64,000 nucleotides of DNA from Amycolatopsis suaedae (GTDB lineage Bacteria > Actinomycetota > Actinomycetes > Mycobacteriales > Pseudonocardiaceae): contig NZ_SFCC01000012.1 in NCBI RefSeq assembly GCF_004214935.1, positions 1 through 64,000 on the forward strand, given 5' to 3'. The notes under the pieces were generated by a model. It did no database searches and had not been told where the DNA came from. It was given only the letters and a program-made list of their open reading frames with translations. The translations under genes were made by a program, and so were the position numbers. Numbering within the stretch: position 1 is the first letter of the stretch; the number at the start of each line of letters is the position of its first letter. Below are positions 9,209 to 17,256 of this stretch, in pieces.

Positions 9209-10266
9209 GCTGTGGTCCCTCTCTTCGGCGTTGCCCAGGACGGAATCCCGGTGATCTGCACGACCGCGCAGGACACGACGACCCCCGGTCCGGAGGCCAG
9301 CATCAGCACGTGGTCGCCCGGTTCGAGCTGCCCGGTGGTGAGCAGGTGATTCAGTGCCAGCAGCTGGTCGCTGGCACCGCAGTGCCCGACGGTGCGGCCG
9401 AAGTCCCAGGTGGACTTCGACATCGGCAGGCCGAGCGGCACCATGCAGCGCTGCTCGACGATCTCCCGCGAGGTGGTCATGAACGCGACGCGGGTGACGT
9501 CGGCCAGGCCGATCGACGCCTCGTCGAGCGCGTGACGCACCACCGAGGGGAACAGGTCCTGCAGCTTGGCCATGGCCGCCGTGCCGTCGCTGATCGCGGC
9601 CCTGCGGTGCTGTTCGCCGCGCTGGGCGAAGCTGACCGTGCCGCCGGTGGTGATGCTGGGCGGGAACAGCGGGGTGTCGCCGCGGTGCAGTGCCTCGGCC
9701 TCGGGCACGGTGGCCGAGTACACCGACAGCAGCCGGGCGAACCCCTCCTCGCCGGTGGTGAGCACCAGCGCCGTGGCCGCGTCACCGGCGATGTAGCCGG
9801 GCCCCAGCCGCCAGCGGTCCATCCGCGGCGTGCCGTAGTTGTCCGCGGCCACCACGAGGGCGCCGCCGCGTGCGGGGTCGGCCAGCAGGTAGCTCGACGC
9901 CAGCTCCAGCGCGCTGAAGATCCCGTTGCAGCCCTGGCGGATCTCGGTGGCCAGCAGGTCGCCGCCGGTGAGGTGGCGCTGCAGGTAGGAATGCGGCAGC
10001 CAGCCCTCCGGGCCCTGGTGCCACGTGGTGGCGTACAGCAGCAGGTCCACTTCGGACGGTGAACGGCCGCTGCGGCCGAACGCCTCCTTGGCGGCGGACA
10101 GCGCCATCTCGAAGGCGGGCACGTCGCCGGCCACCGCCGCCCCGCCGAGCTGGTGCAGCTCGGCCTCCACCGCGGGATAGAGCCCCCGCCGCACCGCGTC
10201 CTCGACCGTCTCCGCCGGTGGCAGGTAGACGCCGAGGCCGCTCAGCCGCACCCCGGATGTACGCAC
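9205..10266 (-). CDS. KASIII-like acyltransferase (ChlB3/DpsC type)
   Basis: A 353-residue thiolase-fold protein related to 3-oxoacyl-ACP synthase III. In chlorothricin-type pathways such proteins do not condense but transfer an aryl group from the iterative PKS carrier to another carrier or to a sugar hydroxyl. The nucleophile is Cys113 in RQGCNG. The usual His-Asn part is GRTVGHCGASDQ, keeping His but with Asp near the Asn position, as in the transferase-like branch. The GTG start at 10266 is supported by GGGGAG (complement of 10272-10277) about 5 bases upstream; an in-frame GTG 15 bases further in is possible. The stop overlaps the start of the iterative PKS, so the two are coupled. This is the first gene of its sub-operon, just after the double hairpin at 10371-10429. 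Confidence 0.9.
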   Translation of the reverse strand: MRTSGVRLSGLGVYLPPAETVEDAVRRGLYPAVEAELHQLGGAAVAGDVPAFEMALSAAKEAFGRSGRSPSEVDLLLYATTWHQGPEGWLPHSYLQRHLTGGDLLATEIRQGCNGIFSALELASSYLLADPARGGALVVAADNYGTPRMDRWRLGPGYIAGDAATALVLTTGEEGFARLLSVYSATVPEAEALHRGDTPLFPPSITTGGTVSFAQRGEQHRRAAISDGTAAMAKLQDLFPSVVRHALDEASIGLADVTRVAFMTTSREIVEQRCMVPLGLPMSKSTWDFGRTVGHCGASDQLLALNHLLTTGQLEPGDHVLMLASGPGVVVSCAVVQITGIPSWATPKRGTTA

Positions 10267-10342
10267 AAACCGCTCCCCAGTTTCTCCGGAACCCCCGACG
10301 TCAGTCTGGGTGACCCGTCCTTACCTGACAAGGAAATCCGCG

Positions 10343-10434
10343 ATCCGCCAATGCGGATTCCGTATACCTGAAGTACCCCAATGTGGCATTGGGGTACTTG
10401 AACTCCCCCAATGCCACATTGGGGGAGTTTTCTC
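10343..10434. repeat. Family A composite palindromic element, copy 1 (double hairpin, probable terminator)
   Basis: This is a composite of a small CCAATGCGG-type inverted repeat (arms 10343-10348 and 10353-10358) and two perfect 13-bp hairpins with 3-base loops. The hairpins are AAGTACCCCAATG (10371-10383) pairing with 10387-10399, and AACTCCCCCAATG (10401-10413) pairing with 10417-10429, followed by TTTTCTC. It separates glycosyltransferase 2 from the KASIII-like gene. A second copy with the same architecture lies at 43096-43170. It probably ends the upstream transcript, which implies a promoter for the KASIII-PKS sub-operon in the remaining 75 bases or read-through. Confidence 0.85.
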
Positions 10435-10442
10435 ACCCACCG

Positions 10443-11651
10443 TCACACCAGCGCCGTCAGCGTGCCCACCACGTCGGCAGGCGCCGGCTGCGCCAGCATG
10501 CCCGCCCGCAGCGCCCGCGCGCCCGCCCGCACCTCGCCCTCGGCCAGCACGCCGGCGACCTCGTCGCGGATCCGCGCCGGAACCGCGTCCTCGATGCCGA
10601 CGGTCACGCCCGCGCCGGTCTGCTGCACGCGGGCGGCGTTGAACCGGTAGTGGCCCATGGACACCACCATCACCTGCGGCACAGCGGAGACGCCCGCCGT
10701 CAGCAGGGTTCCGGTGCCGCCGTGGTGCACGACGGCGTCGCAGGTGGGCAGCAGCAGGTTCAGCGGCAGGCCCTCGACCAGCCGCACGTCCGGGCCCACC
10801 TCGCCGATCAGCTCCCGCTCGGCCTTGCCGATGGCCACCACCACCTCGACGTCCAGTTCGGACAGTCCGGCGAGGACCTCGGGGATGACGAACTCCTCCG
10901 GCCCGGTCTTCTCGGTCGCCGTACTCCCCCAGGTCACACACACCCGGGGCCGTTCGCGGGGCTGTTCCAGCCAGTCCGGCACCGTGCCCGAGCCGTTGAA
11001 CGGCACGTACCGCATCCCGATCCGGTTCGGAATCCCGGGCCGCTGCAGCGCGGCCGAGCAGTTGTCCACGGTGGCCACCGTGTGGTCGCGGGCCGGCCGC
11101 ACGCCGTAGCGGTCGTAGAGCGCGACCAGCTCGGCGGGCCAGCGTTCGACGGGCGAGTCGCAGCCGGGCAGGCCCATCTCGTGCAGCAGCGCCGGTCCCC
11201 ACAGGTGTCCCACCAGCGGCGCGTCCACGGCGTGCGCGGCCAGCGGCGCGGCGAGCACCATGTGGTCGGCGATCACCAGGTCGGGCCGCCACCGCCGGGC
11301 GGCCTCGACCAGGTCACCGGCCATCGCGACCGCCGTGCCGACGAACGGTTCCAGCCGCATCCGGAACACCTCGTCCTGCTCGGCAGCCGACAGCTCGGCT
11401 GCCCCGTCCACCGACACCACCCGGTGGTGCTGCCGGTCCCGCAGCCGCTTGGACAACGCGGCGAACTCGGCGTCGAAGTCGTGCTCGGGCGCGATCGGGA
11501 CGTGGGTCATGCCGGTGCCGAGGATGGCCCGGTCGGCCGGCGGCTGGGCGGCGACGCGCACGTCGTGCCCGGCGGCGCGGAACGCCCACGCCAGCGGCAC
11601 CATGTGCAGGTAGTGCGCGGGCAGTCCCCAGGAGGCGAACAGGACCCTCAT
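10443..11651 (-). CDS. GT1-family glycosyltransferase (macrolide type), glycosyltransferase 2
   Basis: A 402-residue GT-B enzyme beginning MRVLFASWGLPAHYLHMVPL. The ATG at 11651 overlaps the P450 stop (ATGA), which fixes the start. The C-terminal half carries the nucleotide-sugar signature VVHHGGTGTLL. It differs from glycosyltransferases 1 and 3: it has LWGPALLHEMGLP where they have HEWGMPIP, so it probably uses a different sugar or acceptor. With a functional P450 directly upstream one might suspect an EryCII/DesVIII-like helper pair, but that P450 keeps its haem Cys, so this glycosyltransferase is not obviously helper-dependent. It is the last gene before a double hairpin. Confidence 0.92.
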   Translation of the reverse strand: MRVLFASWGLPAHYLHMVPLAWAFRAAGHDVRVAAQPPADRAILGTGMTHVPIAPEHDFDAEFAALSKRLRDRQHHRVVSVDGAAELSAAEQDEVFRMRLEPFVGTAVAMAGDLVEAARRWRPDLVIADHMVLAAPLAAHAVDAPLVGHLWGPALLHEMGLPGCDSPVERWPAELVALYDRYGVRPARDHTVATVDNCSAALQRPGIPNRIGMRYVPFNGSGTVPDWLEQPRERPRVCVTWGSTATEKTGPEEFVIPEVLAGLSELDVEVVVAIGKAERELIGEVGPDVRLVEGLPLNLLLPTCDAVVHHGGTGTLLTAGVSAVPQVMVVSMGHYRFNAARVQQTGAGVTVGIEDAVPARIRDEVAGVLAEGEVRAGARALRAGMLAQPAPADVVGTLTALV

Positions 11652-12862
11652 GCCGACCACCGCACCGGCAGCGCGTGCAGGCCGTAGATGGTGTGGTTCA
11701 CCTTGAACTCCAGCTCGCCGACCGGCAGCGCCAGGCTCAGCGACGGGATCCGGCGGAACAGGGTCTCCAGCACCACCCTCAGCTCCAGCTTCGCCAGGTG
11801 CTGGCCGATGCACTTGTGTGGCCCGAACCCGAACGCCACGTGCCGTTCGGCCCTGCGGCCGATGTCGAAGCGGTGCGGGTCGGCGAACACGGTCTCGTCG
11901 CGGTTGGCGGACAGCCCGACGGCGACGATGCCGTCGCCCGGCTCGATGACGGCCCCGCCCAGTTCGATCCGCTCGGTGGCCACCCGCGACGCGATCGAGT
12001 CGACGACGGTGAAGTAGCGCAGCAGTTCGTCGACCGCGCCCGGCCACAGCGCCGGGTCGGCCTTCAGCCGGTCCAGCTGCGCCGGGTCGGACAGCAGCGC
12101 CACGACGCTGAGCGAGATCAGGTTCGCCGTCGTCTCGTGCCCGCCGAACAGGAACCCGAACGCCAGGCTGATCAGGTGCTCGACGTCGACCTCGCCGTCG
12201 GCGCGCTGCCGCTCGATCTGGCGGCTGATCAGATCGTCGGACGGCGTGTGCTGCTTGGTCTCGATCAGCCGGGCGAGGTAGTCGCGCAGTTCCCCGATGG
12301 CCGCGGCCCGGGACGGGCCGTCCAGGGTCCGGTCGACCAGCCGCGCCGAGCGCACCTGGAAGAACTCGTTGTCGGCGTAGGGAACGCCGAGCAGGTCGCA
12401 GATCACCAGCGACGGCACCGCCAGCGACACGTGCGACACCAGGTCGGCGGGCGAGCCTGCGGCCAGCAGCGCGTCGACGGCGCCGTCGACCAGTGCCCGC
12501 ACGGTCGGCTCGGCGGCGTCGGCACGGGCCGAGGTGAACTCGGCGGCCAGCGCCCGCCGGACCCGGCCGTGTTCGGGCTGGTCCATGCCGTTGAGCAGCG
12601 GCTTGAACTTGGCGAACCCGCCCTGCCCCGGCATGGTCTTGGGGAAGTTGGGGTGCCGCCGGTCGGAGCTGACCCGGGGGTCGGTGAGGATGGCGCGGAC
12701 GTCGGCGTGCCGGGTGACCAGCCACGCCGTGCCGCCGCCGCCCATGTCCACTTTGCACACCGGCCGCTGCTCGCGCAGCCACCCGTACACCTCGGGCTCG
12801 TCGAACGGCGACAGCCGTGACACCGGGTAGGTCAGGGCCTCGCTCGTGGTGCCCGCGGTCAT
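11648..12862 (-). CDS. Cytochrome P450 (tailoring hydroxylase/epoxidase)
   Basis: A 404-residue soluble bacterial P450. Visible marks are the I-helix FGGHETTAN, the ExxR region in the K helix, and the haem loop FGFGPHKCIGQ with Cys351 as thiolate ligand. It is therefore likely to be catalytic, unlike the Cys-lacking P450 homologues that chaperone some macrolide glycosyltransferases. The ATG at 12862 overlaps the glycosyltransferase 3 stop and the stop overlaps the glycosyltransferase 2 start. It should oxidise the polyketide or a sugar using ferredoxin and reductase supplied from elsewhere; none is encoded nearby. The substrate is unknown. Confidence 0.93.
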   Translation of the reverse strand: MTAGTTSEALTYPVSRLSPFDEPEVYGWLREQRPVCKVDMGGGGTAWLVTRHADVRAILTDPRVSSDRRHPNFPKTMPGQGGFAKFKPLLNGMDQPEHGRVRRALAAEFTSARADAAEPTVRALVDGAVDALLAAGSPADLVSHVSLAVPSLVICDLLGVPYADNEFFQVRSARLVDRTLDGPSRAAAIGELRDYLARLIETKQHTPSDDLISRQIERQRADGEVDVEHLISLAFGFLFGGHETTANLISLSVVALLSDPAQLDRLKADPALWPGAVDELLRYFTVVDSIASRVATERIELGGAVIEPGDGIVAVGLSANRDETVFADPHRFDIGRRAERHVAFGFGPHKCIGQHLAKLELRVVLETLFRRIPSLSLALPVGELEFKVNHTIYGLHALPVRWSA

Positions 12863-13986
12863 GCCAGCCGCTCGATCATCGCGGCCACCTCGGCGGGCGA
12901 GGGCTGGCGCAGCATCTCGTCGCGGACCTCGGCCGAGCGCTGGGCGAATTCCGGTGCGGCCAGGACCTTCGCCGCGGCCCCGGCCACGTCGTCCGGGCCG
13001 ATGGCGCCGGGCGCCAGCCCGATGCCGACACCGAGCTGGTTGACGCAGTCGGCGTTGATGAACTGGTCCGAGGCGATCGGCATGACGACCTGCGGCACCC
13101 CCAGCGCCATCGCCGACAGCGACGAGCCGGACCCGCCGTGGTGCAGCAGCAGGTCGCAGGTCGGCAGCGCCTTGCTCAGCGGCAGCTCGCCGACGTGCAG
13201 GACCCGCTCCGGCAGCTCGGGCAGGTCGGCCTTGACGACCTCGCCGACGGCCAGCAGCACCTCGTAGCCCTCCTGCGCCAGCCTGGTCGCCAGGTTCGCC
13301 GCCGGGCCCGCCGCCCTCGGGTTGTTGCCGATGATGCCGCCGAAGGTCAGGCACACCCTCGGCGGTTCGCCGCGCCGCAGCAGCTCCAGCGGAACGGTCG
13401 CGGCGCCGTTGACCGGGACGAACCGCATGCGCTGGCGGTTCGGGGCCTTCTCCGGCGACAGCACGGCGGGACAGGTCTCGACGGTCATCAGCGGTGACTC
13501 GGCGTCGATGCGGGCCAGTTCGTCCTTCAGCTCGGCCCGCAGGGTCAGCGTGGTCTCGTCGGGAATCGGCATGCCCCACTCGTGCATGACCGTCGGGATC
13601 CCGCGCCGTGCCGAGCTGATCCGGGCGGCGAACTCCGTCGGGTCGCCGATCACCAGGTCCGGGCGCCAGGTGTCGAAGACCTGCTCCATCGCCTCCAGCG
13701 TCGCCAGGCTCGCCCTGGCGAACCCGCGGGCGTTGCGGATCAGCTTGTCGGACAGGTTCGGCGGATCCGGGACCGGGTTGCCGTGCTTGTCGACCCCGAT
13801 CATCTCGCCGAGGTTCATGTTCTCCACCGTGGGCACGTGGTTCAGCCCGGTGCCGGTCACCATCGCGGCGACGTTGGCCGGTGCCGCCACCATCACGTCG
13901 TGGCCCTTCGCCTGCAGGATCCAGGCGACCGGCAGCATCGGCGCCAGATGGGACCAGGTGGGCAGCGGGCTGAGCAGGACACGCAT
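12859..13986 (-). CDS. GT1-family glycosyltransferase (macrolide type), glycosyltransferase 3
   Basis: A 375-residue GT-B enzyme beginning MRVLLSPLPTWSHLAPMLP, with LLHHGGSGSSL in the donor domain. It is close to glycosyltransferase 1 over its whole length (shared TWRPDLV, HEWGMPIP, LPTCD and QPSPAEVA-type end), suggesting duplication within the cluster. The ATG at 13986 has GGGAG five bases upstream and is 24 bases after the reductase stop, so it is in the same operon. Three glycosyltransferases imply three sugar transfers, or two sugars plus a repeated sugar, on the final compound. Confidence 0.92.
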   Translation of the reverse strand: MRVLLSPLPTWSHLAPMLPVAWILQAKGHDVMVAAPANVAAMVTGTGLNHVPTVENMNLGEMIGVDKHGNPVPDPPNLSDKLIRNARGFARASLATLEAMEQVFDTWRPDLVIGDPTEFAARISSARRGIPTVMHEWGMPIPDETTLTLRAELKDELARIDAESPLMTVETCPAVLSPEKAPNRQRMRFVPVNGAATVPLELLRRGEPPRVCLTFGGIIGNNPRAAGPAANLATRLAQEGYEVLLAVGEVVKADLPELPERVLHVGELPLSKALPTCDLLLHHGGSGSSLSAMALGVPQVVMPIASDQFINADCVNQLGVGIGLAPGAIGPDDVAGAAAKVLAAPEFAQRSAEVRDEMLRQPSPAEVAAMIERLA

Positions 13987-14010
13987 GGAAACTCCCGGAG
14001 GGTGCAGGTC

Positions 14011-14904
14011 TCACGCGACGGCGAGCAGCTTGCCCATCGTCTCGACCGACAGTGGCTGTGGCAGGTTGGCGGGCAGCAGCGCGGTCAGCGCCGAGGCGTC
14101 CATCGCGACGTTGCGTGGCCGCTGCCGCCCACCGGGCAGGTCCATCCGCGAGATCTCCTTCAGCCGCGGCGGCTGTCCCAGTGCGACGGCGATTCTGCTC
14201 AGAATGTCGTGTGGACTCAACACTTCCGGGCCTGCGGCATGGAACAGCCCGTGTGCCCGGCGCACGCCGAGCTCGACGGCGACGGCCGCGGCGTCCACGA
14301 AGGACAGCGGCGTGCGGAACTCGTCGACGCAGGCCGGCAGCGTCTGCCCGGCCCTGATCGCCTCGACCATGCGGGTCCAGGTGGTCGGTCGCGGGCAGAC
14401 CGGAAGTCCCACCATCAACGGGAACCGCACCACCGCGGCGGCACCGGAGGCCAGCGCCGTCCGCTCACCGGCGGTCTTGTACCGGCCGTACAGCGTGGTC
14501 GGGGTCGGCGGGTCCGACGGTGCGTACCGCCCGTCCCGGCGGCCGTCCCAGACGAAGTCCGTCGACGGGTAGAGCAGCCACGCCCCGGTGGCGGCGGCGA
14601 ACGCGGCGAGCCGCTGGGTCACCGCCACGTGCACCGTCCAGGTGTCCACCTGGTCGCGGTCGGCCTTCGTCGGCGAGGCGATCCCGGCCAGGTGCAGGAT
14701 GTGCGTCGGCGCGTAGCGGGTCAGGATCCGGTCGAGCTTCTCCGGATGTCCCAGTTCGGTCCGCAGCACCTCGCCGTGGTCACCGGCACACGAGGTGCGG
14801 TTGAGGCCCAGCGTCTCCGCTCCCCGGCTGCGCAGCAGCGCGCAGGCGTGCGCGCCGAACTGCCCGCAGGCTCCGGTGACGAGCCAGCGCTGCGTCCCGC
14901 TCAC
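14011..14904 (-). CDS. NDP-4-keto-6-deoxyhexose reductase (RmlD/SDR family)
   Basis: A 297-residue extended SDR enzyme with an N-terminal nucleotide loop (TGACGQFG), a catalytic YxxxK (YGRYK) and a Ser/Thr-rich region before it (PSTDFVWDG). RmlD-like enzymes of this kind reduce the 4-keto group as the last step of NDP-deoxysugar synthesis. The GTG at 14904 overlaps the stop of the StrR-like gene. With the 3-dehydratase at 15916 it supplies two of the late steps of a dideoxy or trideoxyhexose; the remaining sugar genes (nucleotidyltransferase, 4,6-dehydratase, 2,3-dehydratase) are not in this window and should lie to the left. Confidence 0.85.
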   Translation of the reverse strand: MSGTQRWLVTGACGQFGAHACALLRSRGAETLGLNRTSCAGDHGEVLRTELGHPEKLDRILTRYAPTHILHLAGIASPTKADRDQVDTWTVHVAVTQRLAAFAAATGAWLLYPSTDFVWDGRRDGRYAPSDPPTPTTLYGRYKTAGERTALASGAAAVVRFPLMVGLPVCPRPTTWTRMVEAIRAGQTLPACVDEFRTPLSFVDAAAVAVELGVRRAHGLFHAAGPEVLSPHDILSRIAVALGQPPRLKEISRMDLPGGRQRPRNVAMDASALTALLPANLPQPLSVETMGKLLAVA

Positions 14905-15740
14905 GCGTGTCCCTCCAGCCGCCGGTCCAGCCTGCTGGCCAGCCGCTGCCAGCTGTCCGCGTTGTGCCGGGCGAGCGCGACGACCGCGGACAGGCAGTGC
15001 TGCGGTACCGTCTCGGCCAGCTCGGCGGGCTCGTTGACGGTGCGCGGCCCGGCGTTGAGCCAGCGCAGCAGCGTGCGGCCGGACTCGGTGTGCCGCAGCG
15101 AGGGGTCGGTCCGCAGCCGCCGCACCAGCGCGTCCCAGTCCACGCCCTGTGCCCGTACCACGGGTTCGGCGGGCTCGCGGGCCGGTTCGGCCGCGGCGGC
15201 GGTGGGCAGCCGCCGCACGCGCCCGTCCCGGCCGACCCGGGTGGCCGACTGGGGATTTTCCCCAGTTGACTTCCGGCGGACCGCGCCGACCGTCTTGTGG
15301 GCCAGCCCGGTGACCTCGGCGATCATCCGGTCCGACCACTGTGGATGCGAGCCGACGATGCGCGCCGCCGCGGCCTTGCGGTCGGCCAGCGACAGTGGCA
15401 GCCCGTGTGCGACGTTGGCCCGCACCGACTGGACGAACGCGTCGGCCTCGCTGCCGTCGAAGAACCGCACCCGGATCGTCCGGGCGCCGGTCAGCCGCGC
15501 CGCCTCCAGCCGGTGCGCGCCGTCGATCACCCGCATCGTCGCCCGGTGCACCAGGATCGGGTCCAGTTCACCCGCCCGCTCGGCCAGCACCCGCGCGTGT
15601 GCCGGGTCGACGCCGCGGCTGCGCGGCGAGTCCGCGCGCGCCACGTTCTCGATCGGCACGTCGGCGATTCCGTCCTCACCGCCGGTGATCACGTACAGGC
15701 GATGATCGGACGGATACTCGGCTCTGCGCTGGCTTTCCAC
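14901..15740 (-). CDS. StrR-like pathway-specific transcriptional activator (ParB-N domain)
   Basis: A 279-residue regulator of the StrR/Bbr/NovG kind, which activates antibiotic gene clusters. The N-terminal half has the ParB-like box VIDGAHRLEAARLTG, followed by a helix-turn-helix region (MIAEVTGLAHKTVGAVRR) near residue 150. The GTG start at 15740 is preferred because GGGAGGGG (complement of 15743-15750) lies just upstream; extending further would run through the intergenic control region. It heads the minus-strand glycosylation operon and is divergent from the 3-dehydratase, so it may control both from the 175-bp gap. Its target sites are unknown; I found no clear copy of the published Bbr/StrR palindromes. 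Confidence 0.85.
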   Translation of the reverse strand: MESQRRAEYPSDHRLYVITGGEDGIADVPIENVARADSPRSRGVDPAHARVLAERAGELDPILVHRATMRVIDGAHRLEAARLTGARTIRVRFFDGSEADAFVQSVRANVAHGLPLSLADRKAAAARIVGSHPQWSDRMIAEVTGLAHKTVGAVRRKSTGENPQSATRVGRDGRVRRLPTAAAAEPAREPAEPVVRAQGVDWDALVRRLRTDPSLRHTESGRTLLRWLNAGPRTVNEPAELAETVPQHCLSAVVALARHNADSWQRLASRLDRRLEGHA

Positions 15741-15915
15741 TGGCCCCTCCCGGATCCGGCGGTGAACACCCCGGCGAAATCCACGATAGGTCGAGCCGGG
15801 CCCGCCGTGGAACGGCCGGCGATTGCGTATGCGTGCCAACGCTCTTACCGACACACCGGCGCGGCGTTAGTGTTCACGGCGGCAGAATCCCTTGTCCGGC
15901 CCGAAAGGCGTGAGT
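15741..15915. promoter_or_regulatory. Divergent control region with split inverted 8-mer
   Basis: This 175-bp gap lies between the divergent StrR-like gene and the 3-dehydratase gene. GTGAACAC at 15762-15769 and its exact reverse complement GTGTTCAC at 15870-15877 are 108 bp apart from start to start, near each gene's 5' end. Such a pair could be two half-sites bound by a looping regulator. An AAGG ribosome site at 15905-15908 precedes the dehydratase ATG. No convincing -35/-10 pair could be picked out. Confidence 0.35.
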
Positions 15916-17220
15916 ATGGACGGCAGCAGGGCCGAGATCCTGGAGCTGGTGCGCAAGTACCACCGGGTGACCGCACGCGACGAGTTCGTCCCCGGGGTGA
16001 CCCCGGTGCTGTCCTCCGGCGCCGCGCTGGACGAGGACGACCGGGTGGCGCTGGTCGAGGCGGCACTCGACCTGCGGATCGCCGCCGGGGTCAGCTCGCG
16101 GCGGTTCGAGCGGGAGTTCGCCGCCGCGCTGGGCCTGCGCAAGGCACACCTGACCAACTCGGGATCGTCGGCCAACCTGCTGGCGCTGTCGGCACTGACC
16201 TCCCCCGCGCTGGAGGACCGGCGGCTGCGGCCGGGCGACGAGGTCGTCACCGTCGCCGCGGGCTTTCCCACCACGGTCAACCCGATCCTGCAGAACGGGC
16301 TGGTGCCGGTGTTCGTCGACGTCGAACTGGGCACCTACAACGCGACCCCGGAGCGGATCGCCGAGGCCATCGGCCCGCGCACCCGGGCGATCATGATCGC
16401 GCACGCGCTGGGAAACCCGTTCGCCGCCGAGGAAATCGCCGCGCTGGCCGAGCAGCACGAGCTGTTCCTGGTCGAGGACAACTGCGACGCGGTCGGGTCC
16501 ACCTACCGCGGCAGGCTGACCGGGACGTTCGGCGACCTGTGCACCGTGAGCTTCTACCCGGCCCACCACATCACCACCGGCGAGGGCGGCTGCGTGCTCA
16601 CCGCGAACCTCGCGCTGGCGCGGATCGTCGAGCAGCTACGGGACTGGGGACGGGACTGCTGGTGCGAGCCGGGCGAGGACAACACCTGCTTCAAGCGGTT
16701 CGACTACCAGCTCGGGACGCTGCCGCACGGCTACGACCACAAGTACATCTTCTCCCACGTCGGCTACAACCTGAAGTCGACCGACCTGCAGGCGGCGCTG
16801 GGCCTGAGCCAGCTGTCCAAACTGGAGGAGTTCGGCGCCGCCCGGCGGCGCAACTGGCGGCGGATGCGGGAGGCGCTGGACGGCGTGCCCGGGCTGCTGC
16901 TGCCCGAACCCACCCCGGGCGCCGACCCGAGCTGGTTCGGTTTCGTGCTCACCGTCCTGCCGGACGCGCACTTCAGCAGGGCGGGCCTGGTCTCCTTCCT
17001 GGAGTCGCGCCGGATCGGCACCCGCCGGTTCTTCGGCGGCAACCTCACCCGGCACCCGGCCTACCTGGACCGCGAGTTCCGGGTGTCCGGCGACCTGGCC
17101 AACTCCGACCTGATCACCGAGAACACCTTCTGGGTCGGGGTGTACCCGGGCCTGTCCACACCGATGATCGACTACGTGGCCGACTCGATCCGGGAGTACG
17201 TCGCCGCGGCGGGACGCTGA
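15916..17220 (+). CDS. NDP-4-keto-6-deoxyhexose 3-dehydratase (SpnQ/ColD/E1 type)
   Basis: A 434-residue member of the DegT/DnrJ/EryC1/StrS fold. The PLP-binding Lys of the aminotransferases is replaced by His: the motif is SFYPAHHITTGEGG, with His217 at the Lys position. This is the hallmark of C-3 dehydratases (E1, ColD, SpnQ), which use PMP/PLP to remove the 3-OH of a 4-keto sugar and so lead to 3,6-dideoxy or 2,3,6-trideoxy sugars. Such enzymes need a reductase partner for turnover, not seen here. The ATG at 15916 is chosen over the in-frame GTG at 15910 for its spacing from AAGG. It is the last clear cluster gene on the right. Confidence 0.92.
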   Translation: MDGSRAEILELVRKYHRVTARDEFVPGVTPVLSSGAALDEDDRVALVEAALDLRIAAGVSSRRFEREFAAALGLRKAHLTNSGSSANLLALSALTSPALEDRRLRPGDEVVTVAAGFPTTVNPILQNGLVPVFVDVELGTYNATPERIAEAIGPRTRAIMIAHALGNPFAAEEIAALAEQHELFLVEDNCDAVGSTYRGRLTGTFGDLCTVSFYPAHHITTGEGGCVLTANLALARIVEQLRDWGRDCWCEPGEDNTCFKRFDYQLGTLPHGYDHKYIFSHVGYNLKSTDLQAALGLSQLSKLEEFGAARRRNWRRMREALDGVPGLLLPEPTPGADPSWFGFVLTVLPDAHFSRAGLVSFLESRRIGTRRFFGGNLTRHPAYLDREFRVSGDLANSDLITENTFWVGVYPGLSTPMIDYVADSIREYVAAAGR

Positions 17221-17256
17221 GTCGCGTGTCCCGCCGGCGGGACCGGTTTCAGAGGA

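Noticed and set aside
11648..12862. P450 as an inactive EryCII/DesVIII-type glycosyltransferase helper
   Set aside because: The haem-binding Cys351 and the I-helix GGHETTAN are intact, so it is more likely a catalytic enzyme.
15916..17220. Sugar aminotransferase
   Set aside because: The PLP Lys is replaced by His217 in SFYPAHHITTGEGG, which indicates a 3-dehydratase.
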